Source of the DNA: Rosa chinensis
Lineage: Eukaryota > Streptophyta > Magnoliopsida > Rosales > Rosaceae
NCBI RefSeq assembly: GCF_002994745.2
Contig: NC_037089.1
Span: forward strand, 3,326,001 to 3,390,000
Reading direction: 5' to 3'
Length of the DNA: 64,000 nt
The notes beneath the pieces are model-generated. The model had not been told where the DNA came from. It made no database searches and saw only the letters and a program-made list of their open reading frames with translations. A program made the translations under genes and the position numbers. Of this stretch, positions 48,256-63,490 are shown piece by piece. The number at the start of each line of letters is the position of its first letter. Within the stretch, counting starts at the first letter, position 1.

Positions 48256-49404
48256 CTTGAAAGTCATTTTTTTTCCTTATAAACCTTCGAGGCGTGTGAC
48301 TGTATACGCTAAATTAATAATTTCATTTAAATTTAAGGTTTGAGTATTAACGCGTTTGTGGATTTAATATGATATGCTCCAAAAAAAAACATTAGAGTGA
48401 ATTCACCACGTTCATACTTTATACAATGTTTAATTAATCCAAGTAAGATCTTGAATGAATCTCTCGATTGATCATTGTGAAAGTGAATGGCAAATCCAGC
48501 TCTTTTCATTTTTGTCTTGTTTTTTTATTTATTTAAATAGAGCTCCGTTTTAAAAGGGCACAATTCAACACCTGGCTCATTCTCATCACCCTTCGACTGT
48601 GACAATGCAAAAAGGGCACTTGTTGGTAATCATATATAATAATTTGCTTCAAATAATAACAAATCCAAGTAACAACAAAGTTTTGTAGCCTCTTGACCAA
48701 GGCCCAAGAGCCTCACATAAAGTCAAAGATTGCATTGATGAATTCCAATTTCCAAGTACTTAAAATAGTGACAGTAACCCAAATGATATATAAATTGAAC
48801 TAGACAAATTCCAATTCTATAATAAAAAAGTAAACGTTTCCAACAGTTATCATCAGCATTTCGGCCTATACAAGTTATCTTAATTTAAATAATATTTAGT
48901 AGTATATTAATATACTAAATGCATAATATAACAATTTCATTTCAATTATGTGCACGCATAATACATTTTATATATTATTTATACACTGAAAATTTAGACT
49001 ACAACAACCTAGAAAAACAATATCGACGACTTCATCATAAATATAATCCCTTCTAGTGCAAGTAAGGGTTTCCAATTTATACAAGTCATTCAGAAAATAA
49101 ACCAGTCAAAACCAAAAATAAAATGAAATTGGAAGAAAAAAGAAAAGAGAGGAAAAAAAAGAAGGTCGGCCATATGCCAAGAAAAGAGCAGACTAATCCA
49201 GGCGGGGGCACATCCGTCATTTCACCAACACCCGCCCAATCGGAATAGCTGGCGCTGGCGCTTCTATATAAACCTGGAGAAATGCTCGGTTTCCTCCTAA
49301 AAACGTTGCGCTTGAAAATCGAAGCAAAAAAAGGAGAAAGAAAAAAAATTAAAAAAAAAAAAAAAATTCGAAAACGAGGAGAAGAAAAATCGTTGAAGGT
49401 GAAA
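48256..49404. other. Intergenic region and promoter of the ethanolamine kinase gene
   Basis: AT-rich, no coding signal to about 49180. A TATA-like TTCTATATAAACC lies at 49262-49274, about 130 bp before the ATG. The leader is A/G-rich. Confidence 0.5.
49262..49274 (+). promoter_or_regulatory. Probable TATA box, ethanolamine kinase gene
   Basis: CTATATAAA 130-140 bases upstream of the start codon, after a CG-rich stretch. Confidence 0.6.
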
Positions 49405-52361
<2,957 letters not shown>

Positions 52362-52749
52362 ACACGTATCCGCATAAGCACCTGCCTGAATGTTATGAAT
52401 CTGTAGGGAGTGCTATTCTTTTTACTCTGTTGTTACCATTAGGTCTGTTGTAAAATATTCTTTTGTAGTGATGAAAATGAGAAAAGACATCAGCAAATAA
52501 CTTGCATTAGGGGCTGACCGAAGCATGATGCAAAGACCAGTGTATTTGATCTATGTAATATTTCTGTGCTCTCATTCATGTCAACAGTTTTGAGAATCTT
52601 CTTGATTAAATTTGTCGAATACATAGCAATGAGACCATCGTCATAAATCACTTGCAGCAATACAACAAACAGGACGGAAATTTAGTAACCTGTGTTTCAT
52701 ATAGAAGTTTGTAACAAAAGACAAAAATAAGCATCTTTGACCACCCAGC

Positions 52750-52796
52750 AAGGATCGCCATGTTATATGAGTATACCATATAATATGGCGATCCTT
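52750..52796. other. 19-bp-stem hairpin between convergent genes
   Basis: Left arm AAGGATCGCCATGTTATAT (52750-52768) and right arm ATATAATATGGCGATCCTT (52778-52796) pair with one G/T-type mismatch round a 9-base loop. It sits between the ends of the ethanolamine kinase and F-box/kelch genes. It may be a small foldback element or affect 3' ends. Confidence 0.75.
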
Positions 52797-52888
52797 CGGC
52801 TTTTTCTACATATAACATTTATGGTCCATTAATCCAAAAACATATAAACTAAAGAAAGCACCTTTGATTTTCGATACAATTTACAGTT

Positions 52889-55295
52889 CTAAGCTTGAAG
52901 AACCTGGCAGTGAACTATGTGACTTTTCAGGCGGTTTCTGCCGGCAAGGCTTGACCACAGATTTGTGACCATTGTCCTGAACTGCCCTTTGCCTGCTAGA
53001 GTTTCCCATAGATGTTCAGCACTTGCTCCACCAGCATCATTTGATTTCGAAACATCAACAAGTGAAATACTCATATTATTTCGGATGATGCAAAGTTTAC
53101 CGTTAAGGGGAACCAGGGAAGCTGCCTCCAAGGCCCTAGAGTTACCCAAATGTATCTTACTGTCGATATGCTTGCTCCAAGAATCAGTTGCTTCATCGTA
53201 AACTCTGAGTTTGCAGCCATCCTTGCACTCCAAAGCATAGAGATGCCCATTTAAAGAAGCACTGGGGTTCCTCCAGCCTGCAACCATTCCGTCATACACA
53301 GAGTACCAGCTGTCATTTTCTGGTTGATAGACCTCACTCAGGACTTGTCGATGAGACCCAAGCCCCTTTAAGAACCATTTGCCTTCGTAGACAACCCCGA
53401 TGAAAGGCACCATTGCAGTGCTCATATCTGAAATGAAGGACCATCTATTCTTGTTGGGATCATAGACTTCTGCTGATCTCAAGGACCTATGCACCCCCTC
53501 ATTCTCTCCACCAGCAACATAGAGGCAGTTATTTATAACACACGAGCCAAAAAAATGTCGTCTGCGAAGCATATCTGGGGCACGATGCCATTTATTGGTC
53601 CTGGCACTGTAAAAAATGACTCGTCTCATTGATCCCTTTAGAGGGTCCTTTCCTCCAAACAGATAGAGGTGACAGCCACCGAGTACAGCACAACCAAATC
53701 CAAGAGCTTCAGAATATTCCTTAGGGACAGGAGGAAGGGACTGCCATAGCTGGTATACAGGGTCAAAGGCATGCCAAGATATTTTCCCATCTCGATCTCT
53801 TTTAATCAAGTATATCCATTCTTCGGCAATGCCAATGCTCTTACGGAGGGAGTAAAAGAAGTTGCCAGCCAGAAGACGGTACCATCTTTTGCAAACTAGG
53901 CGGAGCTTGCGATGCTCCACTCTTGGGACCCGAATTAGGCAAGCAATAGCAAGATCATCGGGGAGTCCAGGAAGAAGAGGGGATTGATTGCGGCTACTCT
54001 CACCACGTGCAGGCTTACTTCTAGTTGGATGAATGGATGCTTTAATGTCTGGTTGCAGACAAAGCTTTGCCCCAGGGACATACTTTTTTGCTCCAGCAAC
54101 AGTTTTAAGACCAGCATCAACTCTGCATAAACATGCTGTGCTATCCACCTGGAAAGGTACATGTGTAATAATTAATTACTTGTGAATAATTTCTATCATT
54201 GTTTCTAATTTGACAGACAAATTGTTGCGGAGAGTAACACTTCAGATTGAGAGTCTATCATGACAGAAGGAAAACTAGAGCTCCTTTCAAATACTTGTGC
54301 AAATTGTTACTCTAATATTATGAATGGGGTTTGCAGCCAATTTCCAAGGCATATGAAAGCCACAGCGGTTACCAAACAGAATTCCATGACAGCTCAGAAA
54401 ACGAAGCCTCAAACTGAGACAAGCATATTTGTACCAATCCATCTGTTTGACTCCCATATGTTTAAACAGTAAAACATTAATCTTACACTTAAAACTAACT
54501 GTCAACAGTTCATACAAACCTGGAAACCAACAAGAGACGAAATAATAAAATGTAAAGTTTCAATCTAGCAACTAGCCAAAATTTACATCCACTTGTACCA
54601 ACAAGTAGAAGATTGTCTGTTGTGATCTTGATGTCCAACTACTCTTCCTTTATCATTTTTAATACCTCTCATGGCCTAGGCAAACCATGCAGATAATTGC
54701 ATGACTAAAGAAAATTCAGACTGTAGTTGGAAATTGGAACCAATACCTTCCCCCCTCAAAGACTCCATTGACCTCACATGGCAATACAGCACTTAAGAAT
54801 GATTGTGCCAATCAATTTTCATCACCATTTGACAAGGCAGGCAAGAGTCTCCCTGGATTGAAGGAGAGCAGATGACCTTAATGGATCTATTGACTTCTTA
54901 AAGAAAATTTAGTCATAGCTGCTTGAACAGGAGATATCTTCAAGCTAAGGTTGATATAATAACTACTTGTATTCAGGAAGAGAGGTAAATTCTAAATCTT
55001 TGAACTAAAAGTAAACTATGGAGGGCGGTAGAGTAGCTCTCATGAGTCTTTCCTCGTCTAGACAAAATTTGTAGAAATGACTGGAAGCAATTATAACATA
55101 CACACTCATGAGACATGAAAATCAATCAATTTGAAAATGGAAGCTTGAAAAAGAAATCAAAGCCCAGTATGTATCCATATTTCCCTTTCATGAAAAAGAT
55201 TATGCTATGATTCTAGGAAGCAAAACATTCCAATAGCAGAAAAAGTTGACAAAAAAGTTTACCAATGGAGGCTGTATCATTCTTCTTCTGTCCAT
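52889..55295 (-). CDS. SAGL1: F-box/kelch-repeat protein, SAGL1 type, 430 aa
   Basis: Substrate adaptor of SCF ubiquitin ligases. The Arabidopsis homologue (At1g55270, SAGL1) limits phenylpropanoid and wax synthesis by targeting their enzymes. Coding exon 1 is 55295-55263 (11 codons, MDRRRMIQPPL) and coding exon 2 is 54148-52889; the intron is 1114 bp and GT-AG. The junction continues VDSTACLCRVDAGLK. An F-box LLPGLPDDLAIACLIRVPR with RKLRLVCKRWYRLL lies at about residues 68-110. Kelch repeats follow at about 150-400 (LGGCHLYLFGGKD, CLYVAGGENEGVHRSLRSAEVYD, NKWHRAPDM, GHLYALECKDGCKLRVYDEATDSW). It ends LKSHIVHCQVLQA, as in Arabidopsis. The exon-1 acceptor at 55318-55319 implies a 5'-UTR intron, with the transcript start near 56190. 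Intact and of normal length. Confidence 0.94.
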
Positions 55296-55319
55296 CTTTT
55301 CTTCCTTCAACACCTGCAA

Positions 55320-56200
55320 GACCCGATTTACCACAAAAACTCCACCTCGGAAGTCTAATACCTATCTCTTTCAATCATAATGACCTACAACTCTGTTCAT
55401 CATAAGCTCAGACTGGTTTATTCAGCATAAGCCAACAATTGTCATCAATACCACCGAAATTCAACTTCAAATATGACCTCAAATCTCGAAATTATCTACA
55501 AGCTACAAAGAATTATTGATTGATCCTCCAAGTAAGTAACCTAAAGACGTCCCAAATTCACCTCCAGTAGTCAAGAAGCCCTCTGAAAATAGCTTATAGT
55601 TGACCTAAAACCAGCTTCAGAATCACAAGCTCAAACCATTACAGGCACAGAGCCAGTGAACCAGAGTCAACCCCCAGTTGGAAACAAGCCACACCCAACA
55701 TTGTTCAATTCATTACCTCAAAAACCCACATTGAAAAGCCTTAAAAATCACAAGCTAAGGCATCCAAAGGGAATAATCAGAAACCCAAAGATCTTATCTT
55801 TACAATAAAAAGATGAAAAGAAAGAAAACCCAAAAGGGCCAAAACCATGAAATGCTAGACAGCACAAAATTAGGGGGCAAAGAGAGCACTCAAGCAAGAG
55901 ATGGAGATCCCTCTCACCATTAAATCTTCAGTGGAGTTTAGGGCCCATTTCTCACCTCATTGGCACAACCTACCAAGCACAAGACTGTGTTCAAGAAACA
56001 AGAGATGGGGAAAAGAAAAGAAAAGCAAAGCAAACCTAAACCATTAAAGAATCAATGAAAGAGAGAGGCTTTGAATGAATGAATGACTTGTTTCCTGAAA
56101 GAAATTGAAGAAAACAGTTCACAACCAAAGAGTTGGAAGATAGCTGTTGTTTGAGTCTGAGGAAAGAGAGAGTGGGAAATGTGAGAGAGGGTTGAAAGCT
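55320..56200 (-). other. 5' UTR intron and leader exon of the SAGL1-type gene
   Basis: An acceptor CTTGCAG precedes the coding exon. A pyrimidine-rich leader (CTCTCTCACATTTCCCACTC) lies near 56150-56200. No separate gene is seen here. Confidence 0.5.
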
Positions 56201-56216
56201 CATGTTGAAGGTTTAG

Positions 56217-56230
56217 TCTTTTATATATTT
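56217..56230 (-). promoter_or_regulatory. Probable TATA box of the SAGL1-type gene
   Basis: Minus-strand CTAAATATATAAAAGAC, about 30 bases upstream of the pyrimidine-rich leader. Confidence 0.6.
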
Positions 56231-56649
56231 AGTTGCACTAAAAGAGAAGAATATGGACAAATATTCAAAATAAAAATTTGTGGTGCCCCATTGGTCCCAC
56301 AGCTTCACAAATCACAACACAACCCCATCAAGTGCCAAATGCCATTAATATACAAGATTTCCCAGTATTGTGTTGTGTTTGACCCACTGCACATCATTTG
56401 ATCATTTGCCTCCCCACTCCACAAAGAGGGTAACTTGGTCACTATAATTCATGATATATTTAGTCATCGACTTGTTGATGGGTGATGATCACGTCCATGG
56501 ATACGATAGATCTTCTTCCTGTGATTGGATTATGATAACCAGCTTATTCAAATCGTCTTATGTTAATAAACCAAATAGAGTTGTCAGACGTGTATTCTTT
56601 GCTAACTGATTTAGAATATATTACATATTGTAATATAGGGTTCAAGCTC
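56231..56649. other. Upstream intergenic DNA
   Basis: No coding signal. Presumably holds the distal promoter of the SAGL1-type gene. Confidence 0.4.
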
Positions 56650-56756
56650 TATGTCACCCCTTGTATTTTATGGTTTCATTAATCAATGTTTGAGGGCCGG
56701 TGTGGCTGCCCTTAGGCCTTAATTAATGAAACTGTCAAATACAAGAGGGGGACATA
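56650..56756. repeat. Inverted repeat of LINE tails
   Basis: Arms 56650-56683 and 56723-56756 (TATGTC.CCC..TTGTATTT...GTTTCATTAA) with about 40 bp between. They look like the 3' ends of two related LINEs facing each other. Confidence 0.6.
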
Positions 56757-57780
56757 AACCTTAACCCCAGAGTACAATAAGCGTGGAGAGAACGTCCCAA
56801 AATAATATCAGGAGTCTCCCAAAAATCTATATATTTTAACAGGCACCAACTAGCAAAGAGTGCTCTACTGGCTACTCTATTTGCTTTGATATTGCGGTGA
56901 CATAACGAAAAGATAACTCGAAACCGAAGTGTTGCCAACCGGAATTAAGACCGGCGACACTTAGTTTTATCCTACCACTAGGAGGTTGCAACCATTTGAC
57001 GAGGCAAGGAACTCATCGCCTAACTAGGGTAGACTGGGCACATAAGGTGCACAAACCGAGAAAAAGCCCACGTCGCCCTATCACATAACGATAAGGACCT
57101 ATTACCGGCATTAAGCCACCATTAATCAAAAGTAAAAAACAACATAAAATAAATTTTAAAGCAATATGGGCCCAGAAAACAATTCCAATCCCATAAGCCC
57201 CCTAGCCCAAGCCCATGCTTAGGTCTGGGAGATGCACTGACCCGGATCCTCGCCTGGTTTTCCACTGCCGCCGTACTACCACCGTCAACACCCCTACCGC
57301 CATCGTCCACCACCTGAGACACACAATCCCCCTCCGATTTATGGAAGAAAGACAGGAAGCTGCCATCATAGCCCAACAATTGACAAACCCAACAGAGATT
57401 GTATCCCATGCCGGTGTTGAAAGCCCACACGCTGCATCCCCCATCTTTCGATCTGTCATCACCGATGCCGCCCAGAGCGGGTGGGCTTCTTGATCTCGCC
57501 CCAGAGACTGCTGCCTCCCCCACCAAGCCACTAGCCACAACCAATCGATCCCACAGTCCCCAGTGTATCCACGCGAAACAAAACCCGAAATCGGCACCTC
57601 CCGATCTCCACAGAGACCAGGTACACTTGATGAGACCATCACCTTTAGCAATCAGACACCCCGTCCGACAGCAATCACCACACTCCGGTGAGGCCAGAGG
57701 CCTGCCTCGGTGAGAGGAGCCGCCGGACGAGGATAGAGGAAAAGAAAAAACCTAGCTTTGGAGAAGAGCGCGTGGGGTGC
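56690..57780 (-). mobile_element. LINE remnant with internal deletion
   Basis: On the minus strand a RNase H start-like WLQPPSGRIKLSVAG lies near 56960-57000. A C-terminal end follows at about 56900-56735 (NIKANRVASRALFASW, WETPDIILGRSLHA), frames broken. A CG-rich, open 5' segment (57122-57700) could be the element's own leader or unrelated sequence. The middle of ORF2 is absent. Confidence 0.5.
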
Positions 57781-58951
57781 GTTCCGTAGTCAATGCTTGG
57801 ATTTAAAATAAAAATGTTTATAAAAACAAGGAGCAAAACAAATGTAGTGTTGCATGAGAAGGTATTAAGCACCACGCAAAATAGTTGTTAAAATTTCGAA
57901 TTCACACATGCATTCTTTCAACCATTTCTAGAAGGGATGTGCACCTAAGTCATGTCCTGAACTCCTAACCATTTGTCTAACCTTTTTGGCTAGTTGCTTT
58001 AACTTGTTATTATACTAACAAAACAAGACCATTAGCTCACACTTTATCGTTTTGTTCTTTTTTCTAGTCCCATGATTGGATTACTCCTAATCTAAATCTC
58101 CCAAAGCAAGAGATCATATTTAATAAAGTTCCACTAACCAATCTTTGAAGACGTATTAGGGAGATAGCCACGTATATGATTGAATTAACTAATCCTCTTC
58201 TATTGTTAGTCCCTAGCTCACAATCCTGTGATGGGGAATAATTAGACTTTTCAATAGTTTTTGTGCATAAAAATCTTGCATGTGAATTGATAGATGTTTG
58301 GCATTGTGACCAAATTTTCTATCTTTTCATGTTTAACTTATTCTTGGAATTGAAATCAAACAAAAACTGGACTCTGTGTATGAGCTGCCTAATTGAACCT
58401 TATCGCTCTCAGAAAAGTCATCCATCTTTTGCCTTCACTCAGTCTCCATCATAGAGAAAAAAAATAATAAGTCCACGATAAACAAGTCCATTCACCTTAG
58501 CAACTTCATTATTTTCCACAGTAGGGGTTTTAATTATTATCCTGGACTACTCTTGCAGAGTAGGAGCTCTGGTTTGGAATTTTCAGTGTGTTATATATGT
58601 GATGCATGAACTGAAACGAATTATTCTGAGCACTAAGTTGAGAATGATGAGACTACTTTTCCTTTTTGAGGAGGAATGAATGGGATGGATGTTGAAAGAA
58701 GTCTTTCCCAACTTGGGGGACAAGGCATGGCTGAGTCCTTTTGTGGGGTTTCAAAAGCAAGTCATGGCTGTGGGCTTCACATGATTTTACTTTCTTTCAT
58801 TCCATTGGTATTTTCCACACAATAAAGCTCTAATTCACAGTAGTTAAGCTTTCCCTTGGGAAAAATCAGGTCCCACATCAATGTCCAAAAGAAGACCAAT
58901 TAAGAATCAACCACACCTACATTTAAGGATGAATCAACACTAACAAAAAGG
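57781..58951. other. Intergenic DNA, no gene seen
   Basis: AT-rich with short accidental frames only; no repeats or domains recognised. Confidence 0.45.
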
Positions 58952-59258
58952 AGCACACAGAAGATGAAGATGAACATAAAATGTACCAACACAGAAGATT
59001 CACATAACTACAATACACAAGTTTAATAGAGCAAAAAGCAACCAAGATCGAGGGTCTGGACACAGGAGGGGTTAGTTTGGTATTCGAAGATGCGAAGAGG
59101 CATGAATTGAACTTTGAAACAATCTATCATGTCCCCCTCGTCCATCTTCGAACTATCAAACTGGCATGGAAATTAAGGTATGTCAACCCCCGCCAAGTTA
59201 TGAGTGGTCTCTTCTTCCCCCAATAAACTCGAGATGACAAGGGGCAGAACTTGTTACA
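58952..59258 (-). pseudogene. Tail fragment of the kelch-like gene
   Basis: Related to the last exon part and 3' flank of 14028-15237 (about 13990-14280). On the minus strand it reads QFDSSKMDEGDMID and VQFMPLRIFEY, against FEFDISKVNDDKEN and VRFQPPRIFEY. It contains a stop and a frame change. No upstream part is present. Confidence 0.65.
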
Positions 59259-59517
59259 CCCCTCAAAAGAAGAAAGTTACCTATATGTATTGGTAAATGC
59301 AAGACAATTCATATATTAGTACTAGCTAATAGCTAGTTGTCTAATTTAATCTCGAAATACTCTTCAAGTAAAATGTGAAAATTGAAAGGTAAAAAGGTAA
59401 AACTAATGAGCGCATTTTAGCGCGAAGTCTAGTAGGGACATATATGTCTTTTTAACAAGCCTGAACGTCCCCAAGACCCAAACACCAATTTCTAAGCTCA
59501 CCGGAGAAGATCGAATT

Positions 59518-61361
59518 ATGACCGGAAAACTGGAAGTCTCTGTAGACAAGCTCCCTATCAAGCGCCCAGACCTCATCGAAGAAAACGGCCTCGAACGATT
59601 TCTACCGTCACCTTCCTTCCGTCCTTCCGCCTTCTCACTTTCACTCTTCTTCGTTCTGCTTATTTTCGAAGCAGAAGCTTTGATTTTGGCTTTTTCACAC
59701 AGCGATGTAGGTTACGAGGAGAAGCGGGAGTCGCTGATACGGAGAATTGACTTCTCCTGGGAGGTGGAGAAGGACGAGGAGAAGAAGAAGAAGAAGAAGA
59801 AGAAGAAGAAGCGGTCCAGAGAGAGCTCGGCGGAGCAATGGGAGTTACAGAGCATGGTGGAGAATCTGCACTTGCCTCATCAAGAGAGCTCTCCATCATT
59901 ATCGATCTCATCTACACTGCAAGTCTCTCTTCTCTCAGCTCAGTTATACATTTTTTTTTTCCTGGAGTTCAGTTTAGTAATCATGATCATGTTGTTAATG
60001 AATTGAGTATGATTGAAAATCAATATGCTGCATTTCTGCTTCGGAATGTGAGTTGTTGAATCGGGTTTGAGTTCAGTAATATAGTGTAATCAGACTAGCT
60101 TTAGCCATAGGAGATAGGTTTGGAGCTTAGAAGAAGATAAGGATAGCTTTGGTCAAGCGGATTTTTGTTTCGGAATACAAGTTACAACATGATTTGGATG
60201 ATACAAATACGGAATTACGTTGCTAAGAGAATGTAAGATAAGCAGAGAATACAATGGTTGCATGATATACTGTTGTAGAATATAATGGAGATATTTGATG
60301 AACAGAAGATTAGAATGGCGTGGCGCAAGGATGAGGCTAATCATAAACGGAGGAATGTTCCAAATTTTTTGTCCATATAGGGTTTTCACTGTTTGGATGC
60401 AGAAACTATTACTTGATCATCCTGCACTAAGATACAAACAGGAACCACTGGGATGCATCACTGTAAACTACCTGTGTCCCTGAACTAGAAGGCAACGCTA
60501 ATATCTGATCAGCTGACACTAATCAAGCCTTAAGCTTTTCAAAGCTACTCTCACATTCATCACATTGTGTTTTTGAGCGTGTGTCTCTGTTTTCTTTTTT
60601 CTTGGAAAAGAAAAGGATTGGAAGCATTTATAAATCAAAGTCTCTTTTGTTATATATCAGTGCTATCATTTCCAAAGAGCAGCTAATTGATGCTTAGGCT
60701 CCGATAGTATGCATTACCTTTAGTTTTTACATGATCGCCTTATGTAAGGGATGTAGCTAGCCCTTTCTGTTTCAACTTTTATTCATCTTTTAAGGGGGAT
60801 ACTCAATTAAGGAGTCACACTTCTGATGCTAATGAAAGTTGACTGCAGACTAATCTTGTTTGATCTTGCCTATGTATAGGTGGAAGCTAATGATGCGCGC
60901 AGTTACAGTAGTTAGCATGACCCGGCCGAGGCCATTTCCGATCCTAATGAAGCTTTCTCTGATATTGCTGTACGTGTCTGCCCGCCACTAAGCTACAATG
61001 CTTCCGGGTACCATCTCCATTTTTTTTCCCCTTGTTTTCCTTATCCTTTTGGTCCTAATGTTGTAGCCCTGTTAAAGGGAATTCCCGGGAAATCTGTTCA
61101 ATGAACAGATACGACTGTGACTTGGCAGATCTTCCTGTAATAATCTTGCAGCAGGTAATATATTGTTATATTTCTAAACATGGTTTCAGTGGTATTAATC
61201 AAGCCTATCCGATTATGTGCAACATGAATTAATCAGTTGCATTTGGTAACCTGGATTCTAGTGCAAGTAAAATTGTGGACTTTGGCATCAGGTTGCAAGC
61301 CAAGTTATTCGCTGGCTCCACGAAGAAGCTCGAAAGATTGGAAGAAAAGCGAACCGGGACT
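59518..61361 (+). pseudogene. Mediator subunit 17 (MED17) gene remnant
   Basis: MED17 is a head-module scaffold of the Mediator complex that links transcription factors to RNA polymerase II. Exon 1 (59518-59606; VDKLPIKRPDLIEENGLERF) splices to 59703 (DVGYEEKRESLIRRIDFSW). Then come a Lys-rich (AAG)n expansion and VENLHLPHQE. A 2-bp insertion near 59885 shifts the frame before SIIIDLI. The next exon from 60882 (VEANDA...) has further indels and a stop. After 61020 the sequence jumps to late-gene exons: NRYDCDLADLPVIILQQ (to 61154) and VASQVIRWLHEEA (from 61292), ending about 61361. The middle of the roughly 650-residue protein is missing, so the locus is non-functional. A working paralogue should exist elsewhere. 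Confidence 0.85.
59784..59811. repeat. (AAG)n microsatellite in the MED17 remnant
   Basis: Expanded AAG run encoding poly-Lys, in a position where the family has a shorter Lys-rich stretch. Confidence 0.85.
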
Positions 61362-61612
61362 TGTATGTTTGTATTTTGATAAAGTAATCTGGGATTCATT
61401 ATCATTTCTCTACAATAACTAACTTCGATATTTTATTTTTTATTTTCTGAAAAAAATAATAATAATTTGCACATGTAGAGTTGTGTGGAGATAGACTAGT
61501 GTCAATATAATCAAATACATAGGTTATTAAAAGTGGGTCGGACTGCACTAGACTTGGGCCGCATGGCTAATTGGTTTTTCTTTGCTTTTTGGCCCATAAC
61601 TTATTCTTCCAT

Positions 61613-62595
61613 TAGGCCTGGGCATAGTCGGGCTGGGTCGGTTATCAGGCCCAAATCGAGTTCGAACGGAAAAAATAGGAAAGTCCATTTGTGAAACCGA
61701 ACACCAGATTTGTACTAGGTTGGGTCGAATTTTCGATTGCACCGAATTTCTGAATCGAGGCGGATCAGTTTTGGTTCCTTGATTTCCTTCCATCATCTGC
61801 AAAAAAAAATCCACAAGAAGATCAGCCTCAGATGTTGTACACAAGCAGAAGAACACAATACCCAATTCTAAACCATAAGCAAAAACAATTTCGAGAGTTC
61901 TAAACCTAGAACTTGAACACATTTCCTTCCAAACCACATATCCAAACCACAGTTACAAACAACAGTTCCAAACCATAATCATGTTCCATAATCATTCAAA
62001 ATATGTGCAGAGAGATCGACTCATTTTTAAACCTAGTATCTATACTCAGTTTTATACCTATGACCAACATCAGGTAATCAATCCAGCAAACAGCCCCAAC
62101 ATTAGGTAAAAAAAAAAAAAATCTCAATTTGAGTAATTTCTTCACACATACCGGTGGATAGAGAGACGTTGGAGATGGCTGACCGAGGGCGAAGAATCTG
62201 AGAGAGATCGGGAGGTTGAGTTCTAAACCCCAATTCGACTTTTTGTTCGGAGGTTGAGAGAGAATGAGGGTTAGGCTTCTGAAAGAGAAATCACGAATGA
62301 ATGCGGTTGTGTGGGTGTAGCCTGCATTAGGTGTGGTACGGTACAATGAAAGAAATAAAACAACTATCAAGTATTGACACATAATATAAATTATATAATT
62401 TATATTAACAAATTCGGTCAGTTCGGTTTTAAGCGGTCGGTATAACGACCAACACCACTTTCGACCCATATACATTTGGTTTCGGTTTGGAAATTTTCCT
62501 CTTTTTTCCTTCTTCGTTCGGTTTGGAAATCGACCCACATTTTTTGGGTCCGTGCAGTCGGAAAACCGCTTTGTATTCGGCTATGCCCAGCCCTA
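61613..62595. mobile_element. Small non-autonomous hAT element, 983 bp
   Basis: A perfect 8-bp target duplication TCTTCCAT lies at 61605-61612 and 62596-62603. Terminal inverted repeats are left TAGGCCTGGGCATAGTCGGG and right, read inward, TAGGGCTGGGCATAGCCG. Subterminal GGTTCGG/CGGTCGG-type motifs occur at both ends. No transposase is present; short frames inside have no recognisable domain. Confidence 0.9.
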
Positions 62596-62603
62596 TCTTC
62601 CAT

Positions 62604-63490
62604 AACTATATCGACCAATTGTCACATATCCCCAAAAATCAAATCTATACCGTTGACCCCAAACTGAGGAGTGGGAGAGCAATAACTCTTAACATCCCAG
62701 GTTGGCAGGGTCCAGATGGGCGTGAGTACCCCAACCCTATTACCAGAACATTTTCAAATAGTGTGGCCAATATTCCCTTTTAGTGGCGTCTAAGGTAACT
62801 TTCACAGCCTCCCCCTTTCTCTTTTGTGCCGTAAATTGTAGGGTAAGCTCAGAAAGAGGCTTGCTTTCCAAGGAGGCAAAGCAGCTGGAACAAAAGCAAG
62901 TCAATTAGAACCAAAACCATGACTTTACTTGTCTCGCCCAATCCATCCTCGCCAAGTTTCAAGACCTATGAACCATCCCATCAGATCGCCTAAATTTCAA
63001 ACTCCTAGCTGCGTAGTCATGCCACATAGCATGTCCGATTGTTTTTTTATATTATATCCACAAAAAAAATATCTCACTTGAATGTGAAATATCAGGAATA
63101 TTCGCGTCACATCACAAAATTGACTAATCACACAAATTTAGCGGTCTGATGGTCTGATAATTGGATTTACATAATTGGAGACATGAGAGAAACGAGGAAA
63201 TGAAACACTTTATTGAATGAAGGAAAAATATCTCCCCGTTCATTCCAACCCCCAATGAATTCAGTTTTTATATTTTTTTCATTACATTTATCACCCACTT
63301 TATATTACTTTATTTTGATAATTTATCAAACACCGAAAAAGAAAGTTGATGAGAAATTTGTAAGCCGTAGAGAAGATGAAAGTAATTTATTCTTTTTGTT
63401 AACCTAACGAGACCTAGAGTTTCGCCATGATCACATCGACGTGAGAATACCCCACACCCCCCATAAACAAAGTGAGAATGTAGTAAGAAG
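62604..63490. other. Intergenic DNA with an unassigned open patch
   Basis: About 62640-62780 reads openly on the plus strand (QIYTVDPKLRSGRAITL, NIPGWQGPDGREYP), possibly a gene scrap. The remainder is AT-rich with no signal. Confidence 0.3.

Noticed and set aside
57122..57713. Overlapping frames of 92-149 codons on both strands
   Set aside because: CG-rich stretch open in several frames at once, with no domain; probably LINE leader sequence or chance.
61996..62538. 180-codon minus-strand frame in the small hAT element
   Set aside because: No transposase motif or other domain; likely chance in a non-autonomous element.
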